Assembly (NCBI RefSeq): GCF_017603965.1
Contig: NZ_CP071955.1
Coordinates: forward strand, 3,410,001-3,474,000
DNA length: 64,000 bases
Direction: 5' to 3'
Source of the DNA: Xanthomonas fragariae
GTDB taxonomy: Bacteria; Pseudomonadota; Gammaproteobacteria; Xanthomonadales; Xanthomonadaceae
The notes under the pieces are model-generated. The model worked only from the letters and a program-made list of their open reading frames with translations. It searched no databases and was not told the origin of the DNA. The translations under genes were made by a program, and so were the position numbers. Shown piece by piece: positions 63,809 through 64,000 of the stretch; the stretch's first letter is position 1, and every line of letters begins with the position of its first letter.

Positions 63809-64000
63809 ATGCACCGACCGCGCGCATTGTCTGCTGCCCTGCTGTTTTGTCTTTCCGGGCTTTCGATGCCGGCCCTGGCGGCTGACCGGTGCGATTCCAG
63901 CACACTGGGCCGCACCCCGCAGGCGGTGAACTTCCGGGTGGATAACGACCTGTTCGGCGGTGAGGAGCAGGACCAGGGCTATTCCAATGGCGCGGTGCTA
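63809..64000 (+). CDS. LpxR-like lipid A deacylase (DUF2219), N-terminal part
   Basis: The visible 64 codons start MHRPRALSAALLFCLSGLSM, a signal peptide ending at PALA-A. The mature start contains VNFRVDNDLFGGEEQDQGYS followed by NGAVL, the DUF2219/LpxR pattern NDxFGGxxDxxYTNG that holds the catalytic Asn and calcium-binding residues of this outer-membrane beta barrel. LpxR removes the 3'-acyloxyacyl chain from lipid A. The gene runs off the window. Confidence 0.8.
   Translation, partial: MHRPRALSAALLFCLSGLSMPALAADRCDSSTLGRTPQAVNFRVDNDLFGGEEQDQGYSNGAVL

Overview
The window is chromosomal DNA of a Xanthomonas. GC content and gene content fit: a nag (GlcNAc) cluster of Xanthomonas type, a GH12 plant cell-wall glucanase, type II secretion remnants, a Grx4-rhodanese fusion, and many insertion sequences. 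The IS load and the number of broken genes suggest an IS-rich species such as X. oryzae; that species call is an inference.

Layout: 1-1.7 kb SGNH hydrolase and a methyltransferase; 1.8-3.2 kb an IS701-family element; 3.3-5.3 kb a MITE, a polysaccharide deacetylase and glutaredoxin grxD; 5.6-7.4 kb a DarT/DarG DNA ADP-ribosylation toxin-antitoxin pair; 7.5-10.3 kb DUF924, a truncated amidohydrolase, a secreted GH12 enzyme and a small unknown; 10.4-12.9 kb formaldehyde detoxification (frmR-adhC-fghA with a textbook operator); 13.3-16.9 kb a large PAS/GAF HWE kinase; 17.2-22.6 kb the nagQ-nagP-nagR-nagB-II-nagA GlcNAc cluster; 23.0-28.7 kb an accessory island with defence-gene remnants, a nuclease-toxin locus and an IS5 element; 29-33.6 kb decayed gspLMN, VanZ, a NDUFAF7-like methyltransferase, pteridine reductase and folK; 33.7-37.5 kb a two-component trio; 37.9-48.9 kb mostly core genes (BON protein, oxidoreductase, 6-phosphogluconate dehydrogenase, nadV, prc) with decayed DNA methylase, radical SAM and nadM genes; 49.2-61.1 kb a second accessory island; 61.5-64 kb lipA-lipB-DUF493 and the start of an lpxR-like gene.

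The most interesting structure is 49303-58139: two inverted IS3-family copies bracket about 6.2 kb of lower-GC DNA, and a single 4-bp duplication (GCAC) flanks the whole 8.8-kb block. The block splits a gene whose halves (58572-58140 and 49302-49162) rejoin perfectly when the block and one GCAC are removed. It therefore looks like a composite transposon. Its cargo is a RiPP cluster: an ATP-grasp ligase of the graspetide type, a 56-codon double-glycine precursor not previously listed as an ORF because of its size and an in-frame TAA, a DUF6624-like secreted protein, and a divergent HlyD/peptidase-C39 ABC exporter.

A second theme is a repeated two-gene module: a toxin-like protein with a shared Q-rich C-terminal tail ending QGPV(L/M)TR, linked to a coiled-coil, one-TM protein. 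One copy (24107-27542) is intact with a PD-(D/E)XK nuclease domain; the other (49162-60696) is broken by a frameshift, an IS30 element and the composite transposon. A third theme is a 142-bp MITE family with TNA target duplications whose ends match the IS5 element at 27795-28660.
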